From NCBI GenBank assembly GCA_025463305.1, contig JAOBWK010000090.1:1-39695 (forward strand): DNA of 39,695 nucleotides, read 5' to 3'. Shown one piece after another: positions 8,901 to 16,144 of this stretch. Origin of the DNA: Ilumatobacteraceae bacterium (GTDB lineage: Bacteria > Actinomycetota > Acidimicrobiia > Acidimicrobiales > Ilumatobacteraceae). The position numbers and the translations under genes were made by a program. The notes beneath the pieces are model-generated. The model was not told where the DNA came from, did no database searches, and worked only from the letters and a program-made list of their open reading frames with translations. Each line of letters starts with the position of its first letter. The stretch's first letter is position 1.

Positions 8901-9313
8901 CCGAGTCGGGTGACGCGACGATCTCGATCCTCGATCGTGGCGGGCTGTCACGCGACGTGCCGTCGCGGGTGGAGCGCAACAGCTCGCTCGTCGGCACCAA
9001 GCGCCGTGTCGCCGCCGAGCGCGACGTGCTCGTCGCCCGTGGCCGCAGCGATGGCCGCACGGTGATCTTCGTGCCGGAGGTCAAGGGCAACCAGACCACC
9101 GGCATCACGTTGCTCCACGTGCGCTTCCATGACACCCTGCCAGCCTCCACGATGCGCGGCGTGCTCCAGGGCTACGACCGGCGCTACAACCGTCTGGTCG
9201 ACTGGGTGGCCGAGACCGAGGGCGGCTTCCGCGACGACCGCCTCGGCGACGTCTCGGTTGCCGACCTGCTGATCCTGCCGATCAGCGAGATGGCCGACCA
9301 CTGGCGCGCATGA
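5909..9313 (+). CDS. glmS: Giant GlmS-type glutamine-fructose-6-phosphate aminotransferase
   Basis: GlmS makes glucosamine-6-phosphate from fructose-6-phosphate and glutamine, the step before GlmM. ATG 5909 places the catalytic cysteine at position 2 (MCGIIAI), as an N-terminal nucleophile requires. Conserved landmarks are RGRDSAG near 158, HTRWAS at 252-257, NGDVDNH from 289, the first SIS motif SQSGTTTDT from 572, VASTKAF at 625-631, the second SIS region with Glu716 in SEL, and a histidine at 732 in KKHIDL. The usual GlmS C-terminal tail (AKSVTVE) appears as AKTVTVG at 935-941. The protein is 1134 residues versus about 610: it has insertions in the glutaminase domain and about 190 extra residues after the canonical end. 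Being next to glmM supports the role. Confidence 0.85.
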   Translation: MCGIIAIHSRPSTRPVPTSDEILGGLDAALALAPDIAAVAERTAAVDRALRGVPGVLCMIGRRELVTAIGGRLDQLDAVIATREAALEHGPALSADEVELANATLVSLRDAVWAIRHDRLRAAQRVDELAGRDAGPAAIAAYFAIQQALSSLDRLEVRGRDSAGVHLYVWGHGLSGDDPAVQSLMADRNDNPLFGNGSVRVAGDCISFVYKAAMEIGELGDNTRHLRRSLLSDSLLRLALSAPTARLSLLGHTRWASVGIISEANCHPLNSEELEASYDAGPYVVAALNGDVDNHADLKVEHNLRIAGPITTDAKVIPALVSRLSSQTGGDLTEAFRRTVASFEGSVAIGAASAQHPELLMLALRGSGQALYVGLAEDTFIVASEPYGVVEETTQYVRMDGETPAHADQPNSRGQVFALSMDHAGELAGIRRLGYDGTELPLSADEIVTAEVTTRDIDRGDAPHFLLKEISEAPNSFRKTLRAKIVERDGMLHASVGERAMPPAVVARLRDGVIRRVLVIGQGTAAVAGRSVATTLQVLVDGGLDVDPIVATELSGFGLRLDMSDTLVIAVSQSGTTTDTNRTVDLVRGRGALVIGIVNRRNSDLTDKADGVLYTSDGRDVEMSVASTKAFYAQVAAGTLLACAISEAAGLGSDRRRHELLTSLREVPDAMREVLELRTQIGEAAQRYAPQRRYWTVVGNGVNAVAAQEVRIKLSELCYKSIACDFTEDKKHIDLSCEPLILVCAAGLVGGTADDVAKEVAIFRAHKALPIVVATVGETRFSAAASVISVPAVDPALAFILSAMVGHLFGYEAALAIDASARPLREARELIERVVASTDVGDEVVRRVTAELGPIVERFMVGLRSNLYDGQLEASTAVRLTTILRSALSPAPLEAYQFDTGKLGTPSLLIDDLTAALTRAIEELTRPIDAIKHQAKTVTVGISRNDEGVLDRRLVQAVLMAGVGRDRLAYKSLKVLADLDPAVADVVGFTRYQIEGDPESGDATISILDRGGLSRDVPSRVERNSSLVGTKRRVAAERDVLVARGRSDGRTVIFVPEVKGNQTTGITLLHVRFHDTLPASTMRGVLQGYDRRYNRLVDWVAETEGGFRDDRLGDVSVADLLILPISEMADHWRA

Positions 9314-9365
9314 CCGGCACCTCATGATCGGCACCAGATGATCGGCACCAGATGATCGGCATCGG
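9310..9365 (+). repeat. 14-bp tandem repeat carrying four stop/start overlaps before acpS
   Basis: Four near-identical 14-bp units, starting at 9310, 9324, 9338 and 9352, share the core ATGATCGGCACCAG. Each begins with ATGA. The glmS stop (9311-9313) overlaps the first ATG. Mini-frames from the first three ATGs encode MTGTS, MIGTR and MIGTR, and each ends at a TGA that overlaps the next ATG. The fourth ATG is the acpS start. The units look like tandem duplication of the original glmS-acpS junction. Confidence 0.9.
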
Positions 9366-9717
9366 TGTCGACGCCGTCGAGATCGAGCGCTTCCGGATGT
9401 CGCTGGCGCGCACGCCGACGATGCGCGGCCGGCTGTTCACCGCCGAGGAGCTCGACTACGTCGCGCCCAAGTCGGACCCGGTGCCCTCGCTGGCTGCCCG
9501 CTTCGCCGCGCGTGAGGCCGTGATGAAGGCGCTCGGCGTCGGGCTCGGCGCGTTCGGGTTCCACGACGTCTGGGTCAGCCGGGCGCCGTCGGGCGTGCCG
9601 TCGCTGCGGATCACGGGCGCGGCGCAGACGCTGGCCGACGCCGCCGGGGTGAGCCGCTGGCACCTCTCGTTGACCCACAGCGACCTCATCGCGATCGCGT
9701 ACGTCATCGCCGAATGA
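9352..9717 (+). CDS. acpS: Holo-[acyl-carrier-protein] synthase
   Basis: AcpS transfers the 4'-phosphopantetheine arm of CoA to a serine of acyl carrier protein. The 121 residues match the family: GIGVDAVEIERF at the start with the metal-binding aspartate, RLFTAEELDY, RFAAREAVMKALG with the second metal ligand glutamate, and a final LSLTHSDLIAIAYVIAE. The start at 9352 is the only one of four repeated ATGs that opens the AcpS frame. The gene lies directly behind the glmS-like gene and 30 bp before nnr. In actinobacteria acpS is also found near alr and tsaD. Confidence 0.95.
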   Translation: MIGIGVDAVEIERFRMSLARTPTMRGRLFTAEELDYVAPKSDPVPSLAARFAAREAVMKALGVGLGAFGFHDVWVSRAPSGVPSLRITGAAQTLADAAGVSRWHLSLTHSDLIAIAYVIAE

Positions 9718-9735
9718 CGCCGGAGACCGGCTGGC

Positions 9736-9741
9736 TACGCT
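9736..9741 (+). promoter_or_regulatory. -10 box (TACGCT) for leaderless nnr transcript
   Basis: TACGCT is followed by 6 nt and then the nnr ATG at 9748. No ribosome binding site is present in the 30-bp gap after acpS. The spacing predicts a transcript starting at or next to the start codon. Confidence 0.4.
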
Positions 9742-9747
9742 GACCGG

Positions 9748-11118
9748 ATGCTCCCGATCGTGACCCCGGACGAGATGCGCGCCATCGATGCCGCGGCGGC
9801 CGCCGATCCCGTGCACCCGCTCGCGGAGTCGGTCCTGATCGAGCGTGCCGGGTCGGCCGTCGCGTGGGCCGCGCTGCGGATGCTGGGCGGCGCATACGGC
9901 CGCCGGGTGGTCGTGGTGGCCGGTCCGGGCAACAACGGCAACGACGGTCGCGTCGCGGCCCGACGCCTCGCGGCGCGCGGCGTGAAGGTGACGGTGATCG
10001 AGGCCGCCGACGTGCCGGCCATGCTGCCGCCGTGCGATCTGGCGATCGACGCCGCCTTCGGCACGGGCTTCCGCGGCCACTGGATCGCGCCGGATCCGGG
10101 TCGCGCCTCCGTGCTCGCCGTCGACATCCCGTCCGGCGTCGACGGTCTCACCGGGCGCGCGCCGGCCGGGGTGATGCGTGCCGATCGCACCATCGTGCTC
10201 GCGGCGCTGAAGCCCGGCCTGCTCCTGCAGCCGGGCAGTGCCATGGCCGGCATCGTGGAGGTGGCCGACATCGGCCTGGCGTGCTCGTCGCAGGCGCACC
10301 TCGTCGAGGCCGCCGACATCGACGCGTGGTGGCAGCCGCGCTCGGCCGAGGCCCACAAGTGGCAGGCTGCGGTGCGCATCGTCGCCGGGGGCCCGGGCAT
10401 GACGGGGGCCGCGCACTTCGCCGCCAGCTCGGCGCAGCGCACGGGTGCGGGCATGGTGCACCTGTCGGTCCCGGGCGACACCGCGCCCGGCGAGCACGAG
10501 TACGTGCAGCGCAGGCTCCCCGACACCGGATGGAGCGGTGAGGTGCTCAACGGGCTCGATCGCTTCCAGTCACTGGTCATCGGTCCCGGCCTCGGGCGCG
10601 CCGACGGCACCATCGCCGCGGTGCGCGACGTGCTCCGCCAGTCGCCGGTGCCGACGGTGGTCGACGGCGACGGCCTGTTCGCGCTGGCTCGCGGTGGCTC
10701 GGGCGCCGCGGCCATCCTGCGCGACCGGCGCGGGCACACGGTGTTGACCCCGCACGATGGTGAGTTCGAGCTGCTGTCCGGCGCCAAGACGCCACCCGAC
10801 CGCCTCGCCGCGGCGCGCAAGCTCGCGGCCGACCTGCGCTGCGTGGTGCTGTTGAAGGGTCCGGCGAGCATCGCCGCCGATCCCGCCGGCCGCGCCCTCG
10901 TCGTCACCACCGGCGACGATCGGCTCGCCACGGCCGGCACCGGCGACGTGCTGTCCGGCATCGTCGGTGCGCTGCTGGCACAGGGGCTCGCGCCCATCGA
11001 GGCCGCGGCCGGGGGCGCGTGGATCCACGGCTGCGCCGGGCGGCTCGGGCCACGACGCGGGCTGATCGCCGGTGATCTGCTGACGCTCATCCCACGGGTC
11101 CTGGACACGCTCACGTGA
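9748..11118 (+). CDS. nnr: Bifunctional NAD(P)H-hydrate epimerase / ADP-dependent dehydratase
   Basis: Nnr repairs damaged NADH and NADPH hydrates. The N-terminal YjeF_N epimerase domain (about residues 1-190) shows VVVVAGPGNNGNDGRVAARR and AVDIPSGVDGLTG. The C-terminal kinase-fold dehydratase domain (about 205-456) shows VIGPGLGRADG, VVDGDGLFAL, TVLTPHDGEF, VVLLKGPASI and ATAGTGDVLSGIVGALLAQG. At 456 residues it is a little shorter than typical bifunctional forms because the N-terminal domain is compact. Its TGA overlaps the GTG of alr. The pairing with alr and tsaE is standard in actinobacteria. Confidence 0.93.
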   Translation: MLPIVTPDEMRAIDAAAAADPVHPLAESVLIERAGSAVAWAALRMLGGAYGRRVVVVAGPGNNGNDGRVAARRLAARGVKVTVIEAADVPAMLPPCDLAIDAAFGTGFRGHWIAPDPGRASVLAVDIPSGVDGLTGRAPAGVMRADRTIVLAALKPGLLLQPGSAMAGIVEVADIGLACSSQAHLVEAADIDAWWQPRSAEAHKWQAAVRIVAGGPGMTGAAHFAASSAQRTGAGMVHLSVPGDTAPGEHEYVQRRLPDTGWSGEVLNGLDRFQSLVIGPGLGRADGTIAAVRDVLRQSPVPTVVDGDGLFALARGGSGAAAILRDRRGHTVLTPHDGEFELLSGAKTPPDRLAAARKLAADLRCVVLLKGPASIAADPAGRALVVTTGDDRLATAGTGDVLSGIVGALLAQGLAPIEAAAGGAWIHGCAGRLGPRRGLIAGDLLTLIPRVLDTLT

Positions 11119-12245
11119 GGTGGGCCTGGGCTGAGATCGACCTCGATGCGATCGCCCACAACGTCGAGGTGATCCGCCGCACGGTGGCACCGAGCGATGT
11201 CTGGGCGGTGGTCAAGGCCGATGCGTACGGGCACGGCGCCATCGATGTCGCGCGCGCCGCGCTCGACGCCGGCGCGACGGGCCTGTGCGTGGCGCTGGTG
11301 CAGGAGGGGGTGGCGCTCCGGGCCGCCGGCATCCGCGCACCCATCATCGTGCTGAGCGAGCAGCCATCGGACGAGCTGCCGGCGCTGGTGCACCACTCGC
11401 TCACCCCGACCGTGTACTCCGCGGCCGGTGTCGCCGCGTTGAGCGCGGCCGCGTCGGGGCGAGCCGGGCGGGTGGGCGTGCACCTCAAGATCGACACCGG
11501 CATGCACCGCGTGGGTGCCGACCCCGACGACGCGCTCACCATCGCGTCGTCGATCGCGTCGTCGCCGCATCTGCGGATGGTCGGGCTGTTCACCCACCTC
11601 GCCGTGGCCGACGAGCCCACCGCACCGTCGAACGCCGTGCAGCTGCGGCGGTTCGACGATGTCGTGGCCGCGCTGCACGCCACGGGTCACGTGCCCGACG
11701 TGATCCACTCGGCGAACTCGGCCGCCGCGCTCGCGCTGCCGCACAGCCGGCGCGACGTCGTGCGGCTGGGCATCGCGATGTACGGCATCGAGCCCGGGCC
11801 GGCCGTGCACGACCTGTGCAGCGAGCTGCGCCCGGCACTGTCGCTTCGCGCCCGCGTGAGCGTGGTCAAGATCGTGCGCGCCGGCGAAGGCATCAGCTAC
11901 GGGCTGCGCCACGGCTTCACCCGCGACGCCACCGTGGCCACTGTCCCGATCGGCTACGCCGACGGCGTGCCGCGCCGGCTGTTCGGCAACGGCGGCGAGG
12001 TGCTCGTCCACGGTCGTCGGCTGCCCATCGTCGGCGTGGTGACGATGGATCAGCTGATGGTCGACTGCGGCGACCTCCCTGTCGAGGTCGGCGACGACGT
12101 GATGCTGATCGGTGCGCAGTCGGGTCGTGGTGGCATCGACCGGATCCCGGCGGAGGAGTGGGCCGCCAGACTTGGCACAATTGGCTACGAGATCGTTTGC
12201 GGGATCAGCAGACGCATCGACCGTCGTCCGCGACCACGACCATGA
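11115..12245 (+). CDS. alr: Alanine racemase
   Basis: Alr is a PLP enzyme making D-alanine for peptidoglycan. The start is GTG 11115, sharing a GTGA overlap with the nnr stop, and gives the family N-terminus WAEIDLDAIAHNV. The PLP-binding lysine is residue 34 in VVKADAYGHG. Later motifs are LKIDTGMHRVG, HSANSAAAL, RLGIAMYGIEPGP, GISYG with the second catalytic tyrosine, and VPIGYADGVPR. It has 376 residues, the normal length. The end overlaps tsaE by ATGA, so the genes from nnr through tsaD form one coupled chain. Confidence 0.95.
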   Translation: MRWAWAEIDLDAIAHNVEVIRRTVAPSDVWAVVKADAYGHGAIDVARAALDAGATGLCVALVQEGVALRAAGIRAPIIVLSEQPSDELPALVHHSLTPTVYSAAGVAALSAAASGRAGRVGVHLKIDTGMHRVGADPDDALTIASSIASSPHLRMVGLFTHLAVADEPTAPSNAVQLRRFDDVVAALHATGHVPDVIHSANSAAALALPHSRRDVVRLGIAMYGIEPGPAVHDLCSELRPALSLRARVSVVKIVRAGEGISYGLRHGFTRDATVATVPIGYADGVPRRLFGNGGEVLVHGRRLPIVGVVTMDQLMVDCGDLPVEVGDDVMLIGAQSGRGGIDRIPAEEWAARLGTIGYEIVCGISRRIDRRPRPRP

Positions 12246-12724
12246 TCGAGCTGCAGTCCACCTCTCCCGAACGCACCCGCGGTCTCGCCGCGTCCATCGC
12301 CCGGCTCGCCCGCTCGGGTGATCTCATCGTGCTCGCCGGGCAGATGGGCGCCGGCAAGACGGCGTTCGCGCAGGGATTCGCCAAGGAGCTGGGCATCCAC
12401 GAGCCGGTGACGTCGCCGACCTACACGCTCGTGCACACCTACCGCGCCGGCTCGACCTCGCTCCACCACGTCGACCTGTACCGCCTCGACCACACCGCGG
12501 AGGTCGACGATCTCGCCCTGCCCGAGCTGCTCGACGATCGATCGATCATGCTCGTCGAGTGGGGCGACGTCGTCGACCTCGGACCACACCTGCACATCGA
12601 GCTGCGCGTCGACGACGATGACGACCTCGATCACCGCGAGATCACGATCACGTCGAACGATCGCCGCTGGGCGCCACGGTGGGAGCGGCTCGAGGCCGCG
12701 CTGCAGGACTGGACCGTGTCGTGA
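12242..12724 (+). CDS. tsaE: tRNA t6A biosynthesis ATPase TsaE
   Basis: TsaE is the P-loop ATPase that works with TsaB and TsaD to make threonylcarbamoyladenosine at position 37 of tRNAs reading ANN codons. ATG 12242 overlaps the alr stop by ATGA and gives 160 residues. The Walker A motif is AGQMGAGKT at 32-40. TSPTYTLVHTY and HVDLYRL follow, and then LVEWGD, all hallmark TsaE segments. The frame is open far upstream, but only as a shadow of alr. Its TGA overlaps the GTG of tsaB. Confidence 0.94.
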   Translation: MIELQSTSPERTRGLAASIARLARSGDLIVLAGQMGAGKTAFAQGFAKELGIHEPVTSPTYTLVHTYRAGSTSLHHVDLYRLDHTAEVDDLALPELLDDRSIMLVEWGDVVDLGPHLHIELRVDDDDDLDHREITITSNDRRWAPRWERLEAALQDWTVS

Positions 12725-13404
12725 TCACGCTCGGGATCGAGACCGCGACGTCGGTCGTGAGCGTCGCGATCGGTGGCGACGACGGGGTGCTCGGGCTGGT
12801 CGAGGTGTCGCAGGGCCGGCGCCACGCCGAGACGCTCACGCCGGCGATCGAGTTCGTCTGCCGGCACGCGCAGGTGGCGGTCGGCGACATCGCCGCGATC
12901 GGCGTCGACATCGGGCCCGGGCTGTTCACCGGCATGCGCGTCGGCATCGCCGCGGCCAAGGCGATGGCCTACGCGCTGCAGGTGCCCGTGGTCGGCGTGT
13001 CGTCGCTCGACCTGCTCGCCCATCCGCTGCGGCACAGCTCGAAGGTGATCGCCAGCGTCATCGACGCGCGCAAGGGCGAGGTGTTCTACGCGTTCTTCGT
13101 GCCGACGCCGGGTGGCGTGCAGCGCGTCACCGAGCCGCGCGCCGCGAGCATCGAGGACTTCAACGCCGACGTGATGGCCCGCGGCCAGGACGTGCTCGCG
13201 GTGGGTGACGGCGCGTTCCGGTACCGCGACGAACTCGACCTCGGCGTCGAGGTCGCGGACCTCGCCCATCCGTCGGTGGCATCGCTCGTCACCCTCGCCC
13301 GCGCCCGCGTGCTGCGCAGCGACATCGAGACGTTGCGCGCCGACGACGTGCAGCCGCTGTACCTGCGCGCGCCCGACGCGCAGATCAACTGGAGCATGCG
13401 GTGA
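12721..13404 (+). CDS. tsaB: tRNA t6A biosynthesis protein TsaB
   Basis: TsaB is an ASKHA-fold partner that dimerises with TsaD in the t6A-forming complex. GTG 12721, in a GTGA overlap with tsaE, gives a 227-residue protein. It starts ITLGIETATSVVSVAIG and contains VDIGPGLFTGMRVGIAAAKAMAYAL, the TsaB signature, then GVSSLDLLA and VIDARKGEVFYAFF. The C-terminal part is more variable and ends with LYLRAPDAQINW, typical of family members that lie upstream of rimI. The frame is followed immediately by rimI through another GTGA overlap. Confidence 0.93.
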   Translation: MITLGIETATSVVSVAIGGDDGVLGLVEVSQGRRHAETLTPAIEFVCRHAQVAVGDIAAIGVDIGPGLFTGMRVGIAAAKAMAYALQVPVVGVSSLDLLAHPLRHSSKVIASVIDARKGEVFYAFFVPTPGGVQRVTEPRAASIEDFNADVMARGQDVLAVGDGAFRYRDELDLGVEVADLAHPSVASLVTLARARVLRSDIETLRADDVQPLYLRAPDAQINWSMR

Positions 13405-13970
13405 GCGTGCTGTCCCGGTTCCTCAACCGCACCCCACCGGCGCGGGGTCTGGTGGTCGAGCCGATGCGGCGGCGCGACCTCACCGCGATCCAGGTGATCG
13501 AGCGGCAGGTCTACCCACAGCCGTGGTCGGTCAACGTGTTCACCAACGAGATCGAGATGGCGCGCCAGGGCCAGCGCTACTACATCGTCGCCCACCGGGC
13601 CGGTGAGCTCGTCGGCTACGCCGGGATGATGATCGTCGCCGACGAGGGCCACGTCACCAACATCGCCACCGACCCGAAGCGCCAGCGCGAGGGCATCGGC
13701 CGACGATTGCTCGCCGAGCTGGCCTGGGAGGCGCGCCGTCGCCGCTGCGTCGGCCTGACCCTGGAGGTGCGCATCTCCAACACCGCCGCGCAGGCGCTCT
13801 ACCACCAGTTCGGGTTCGAGCCGGCCGGCATCCGCCAGCGGTACTACGAGAACGTCGAGGACGCCATCGTGATGTGGTGCCACGACATCGACACCGTCGA
13901 CTACGCCAACCGTCTGTCGCTGCTGTCGCCGGAGAGCGCGGGCCGCCCGCCACGGATGGGTCGGCGATGA
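13401..13970 (+). CDS. rimI: GNAT N-acetyltransferase RimI (ribosomal protein S18-type)
   Basis: RimI acetylates the N-terminal alanine of ribosomal protein S18 in enterobacteria; actinobacterial homologues acetylate broader N-termini. GTG 13401 overlaps the tsaB stop. The 189 residues show VEPMRRRDLTAIQVIE, YPQPWSVNVFTNEIE, GYAGMMIVADEGHVTNIA, the acetyl-CoA loop RQREGIGRRLLAEL, LEVRISNTAAQALYHQFGF, and RQRYYENVEDAIVM. An N-terminal extension of about 15 residues and a C-terminal tail of about 25 residues are variable. The position between tsaB and tsaD is conserved in many bacteria. Confidence 0.92.
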   Translation: MSVLSRFLNRTPPARGLVVEPMRRRDLTAIQVIERQVYPQPWSVNVFTNEIEMARQGQRYYIVAHRAGELVGYAGMMIVADEGHVTNIATDPKRQREGIGRRLLAELAWEARRRRCVGLTLEVRISNTAAQALYHQFGFEPAGIRQRYYENVEDAIVMWCHDIDTVDYANRLSLLSPESAGRPPRMGRR

Positions 13971-15007
13971 GCGGCCGCCAGGCGTTGTCGGGCTCGTTCG
14001 CGGTCGACGAATCGACGGTGGTGCTCGGCATCGAGACGAGCTGCGACGAGACCGCCGCGTCGGTGGTGATGGGCGGCCACGACGTGTTGAGCAGCGTGGT
14101 CAGCACCTCGATCGAGCAGCACGTCCCGTTCGGCGGTGTGGTGCCGGAGATCGCCAGCCGTGCGCACGTCGAGCTGATCGTGCCGGTCATCGCCCAGGCC
14201 ATCGAGCAGGCCGGCATCGCCGACTCGCGCATCGACGCCGTCGCGGCGACGGTCGGGCCGGGCCTCATCGGTGCGCTGCTCGTCGGCGTGGCCGCGGCGA
14301 AGTCGCTCGCGCTCGTGTGGGACGTTCCGTTCGTCGGCGTCAACCACCTCGAGGCACACCTCTATGCCGGGCTGCTCGAGGATCCCACGCTCGAGTTCCC
14401 GCTCGTCGTGCTGCTCGTCTCGGGCGGTCACACGATGCTGGTCGAGATGCGCGGGCCCGGCCGCTACCGACTGCTCGGCGAGACCATCGACGACGCGGCC
14501 GGCGAGGCGTTCGACAAGGTGGCCCGGTTCCTCGGCCTCGGCTATCCGGGTGGGCCGGCCATCGATCGCGAGTCGCAGTTCGGCGATCCCGAGGCCATCG
14601 CCTTCCCGCGGGCGATCCCCGACTCGCTCGACTTCAGCTTCAGCGGCGTCAAGACCTCGGTGATGAACCACGTCCGCAAGCACCCCGACGTGGCCACCGC
14701 CGACGTCGCCGCGTCGTTCCAGACGGCGGTCATCGACTCGCTGGTGGCCAAGGCCCGCCGGGCTGCCCGCCAGGTCGGGGCGAAGGGCCTCGCCCTCGGT
14801 GGTGGTGTGGCCGCGAACTCGCTGCTGCGCGAGCGCTGGGTCGAGGCGTGCGATGCCGATGGCATCCGTGCCTTCGTCCCCAGCCGGGCGATGTGCACCG
14901 ACAACGCGGCGATGATCGCCGCCGCCGGCTGGCACCGCCTCGGCAGCGACGGTCCGACGGCGCTCGACGCGGGCGCGTACCCCGGCCTCCGCCTGACGAT
15001 GGACTGA
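13967..15007 (+). CDS. tsaD: tRNA N6-threonylcarbamoyladenosine transferase TsaD
   Basis: TsaD transfers the threonylcarbamoyl group to A37 of tRNA. ATG 13967, in an ATGA overlap with rimI, gives 346 residues. It begins with VLGIETSCDETAASVV and shows the metal-site histidines in NHLEAH, then LLVSGGHTML, GETIDDAAGEAFDKVAR, and LGLGYPGGPAID. Later motifs include FSFSGVKTSV and GGGVAANSLLRE, and a conserved aspartate in MCTDNAAMIA. It closes the tsaE-tsaB-rimI-tsaD set, so all dedicated t6A genes except tsaC are here. In many actinobacteria groES-groEL follows directly, but here it lies 14 kb further on. Confidence 0.96.
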   Translation: MSGRQALSGSFAVDESTVVLGIETSCDETAASVVMGGHDVLSSVVSTSIEQHVPFGGVVPEIASRAHVELIVPVIAQAIEQAGIADSRIDAVAATVGPGLIGALLVGVAAAKSLALVWDVPFVGVNHLEAHLYAGLLEDPTLEFPLVVLLVSGGHTMLVEMRGPGRYRLLGETIDDAAGEAFDKVARFLGLGYPGGPAIDRESQFGDPEAIAFPRAIPDSLDFSFSGVKTSVMNHVRKHPDVATADVAASFQTAVIDSLVAKARRAARQVGAKGLALGGGVAANSLLRERWVEACDADGIRAFVPSRAMCTDNAAMIAAAGWHRLGSDGPTALDAGAYPGLRLTMD

Positions 15008-15049
15008 CACGGCCGGTTGCGTCACAAAGCCTCTGGCCGGGCACGGCCG

Positions 15050-15055
15050 TACACT
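15050..15055 (+). promoter_or_regulatory. -10 box (TACACT) upstream of RNA methyltransferase gene
   Basis: TACACT lies 9 nt before the ATG at 15065 and no ribosome binding site is visible, so the transcript is predicted to have only a few or no leader bases. No well-spaced -35 element is evident. Confidence 0.4.
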
Positions 15056-15064
15056 CGTTGGACC

Positions 15065-16144
15065 ATGAGCCGGCTCCAGATCTACGTCGTCACCGCACCC
15101 GGGCTGGAAGAGGTCACGGCTCGTGAGCTGGCCAAGCTCGACATGAAGGTCGTCGACCTCGGCATCGGCGGGCTCACCTGCTCGGTGACGTGGTCGCAGC
15201 TGATGCTCGCCCACCTCCATCTGCGCACCGCGACGCGCATCCTCGTCCGCCTCGGTCGATTCGAAGCCGGCGGCTTCGGCGACCTCAAGGAGGGCATGGG
15301 CGAGATCCCGCTGCACGAGTGGCTGCCGCGCCACACCGCACTGAACATCAGCGTGTCCACATCCGGCTCGCGCCTCACCCACACCGACGCCATCGAGGAA
15401 CGCGTGCGCGAAGTGGTCCGCCGCGCCTACGACCCGGCGCTGTCCTACGAGGGCGGGGTGCACACGATGCACGTCCGCATCGCCCGCAACGTGGCCACCG
15501 TCAGCCTCGACGCCACCGGCGATCCGCTGTACCAGCGCGGCTGGCGCACCGGCGCCGGTCCCGCGCCGATGCGCGAGACGCTGGCCGCAGCGCTGCTGCA
15601 GTGGAGCGGCGCCGGCACGTACAAGGGCGTGCTCACCGATCCGTGCTGCGGCGCCGGCACGCTGATGATCGAGGCCGCGCAGATGGCCCGCAAGATCCCG
15701 GCCGGGCGCAACCGCGAGTTCGCGTTCGAGCACTGGCGACCGGCCGACGCGGACCAGAACGCCAAGCTGCGCGCCGCCGCCGAGGCCGACGTGCGCCCGT
15801 CGCTGAAGAAGCCGCTGCGCGCCAGTGATCTGTCCGCCGACGTCGTCGAGATCGCCCGCGCCAACGCCGAGCGCGCCGGTGTCGACGGCGACATCGTGTT
15901 CGACGTCGCCGACGCAGAGTCGGTGGTGGGCGGCGCGTCCGTGGTCACCAACCCGCCGTACGGCGAGCGGATGACGGCGAAGGACCAGAAGGGGCTCTAC
16001 GCCGCGCTGGGTTCGGCCGACCGCCTCGCCGTCATCGCCCCGGCGTCGGGGCTGCCGGCGTTCAAGCGCGAGTTCGACGCGACCCTGGCCACGAGCAACG
16101 GCGGGCTCTCGGTGCGGTTCGCACAGGTAGCCTTTTCGGCGTGA
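15065..16144 (+). CDS. THUMP-type class I SAM-dependent RNA methyltransferase (RlmL N-half-like)
   Basis: The 359-residue protein resembles the N2-guanine methyltransferase half of RlmL and related Trm14/TrmN enzymes. It probably methylates a guanine in rRNA or tRNA. The N-terminal half contains a ferredoxin-like/THUMP region with YVVTAPGLEEVTARELAKL and LHLRTATRILVRL. The C-terminal half has SLDATGDPLYQRGWR, the SAM motif DPCCGAGTLMIEAA and the catalytic NPPYGERM. ATG 15065 gives the family N-terminus MSRLQIYVVTAPGLEE. The stop overlaps dus by GTGA. The exact target base cannot be told from sequence. Confidence 0.85.
   Translation: MSRLQIYVVTAPGLEEVTARELAKLDMKVVDLGIGGLTCSVTWSQLMLAHLHLRTATRILVRLGRFEAGGFGDLKEGMGEIPLHEWLPRHTALNISVSTSGSRLTHTDAIEERVREVVRRAYDPALSYEGGVHTMHVRIARNVATVSLDATGDPLYQRGWRTGAGPAPMRETLAAALLQWSGAGTYKGVLTDPCCGAGTLMIEAAQMARKIPAGRNREFAFEHWRPADADQNAKLRAAAEADVRPSLKKPLRASDLSADVVEIARANAERAGVDGDIVFDVADAESVVGGASVVTNPPYGERMTAKDQKGLYAALGSADRLAVIAPASGLPAFKREFDATLATSNGGLSVRFAQVAFSA

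Noticed and set aside
11285..12241. Upstream extension of the tsaE frame into alr
   Set aside because: Arg/Ala-rich nonsense lacking TsaE similarity; the ATGA overlap at 12242 gives a normal TsaE.
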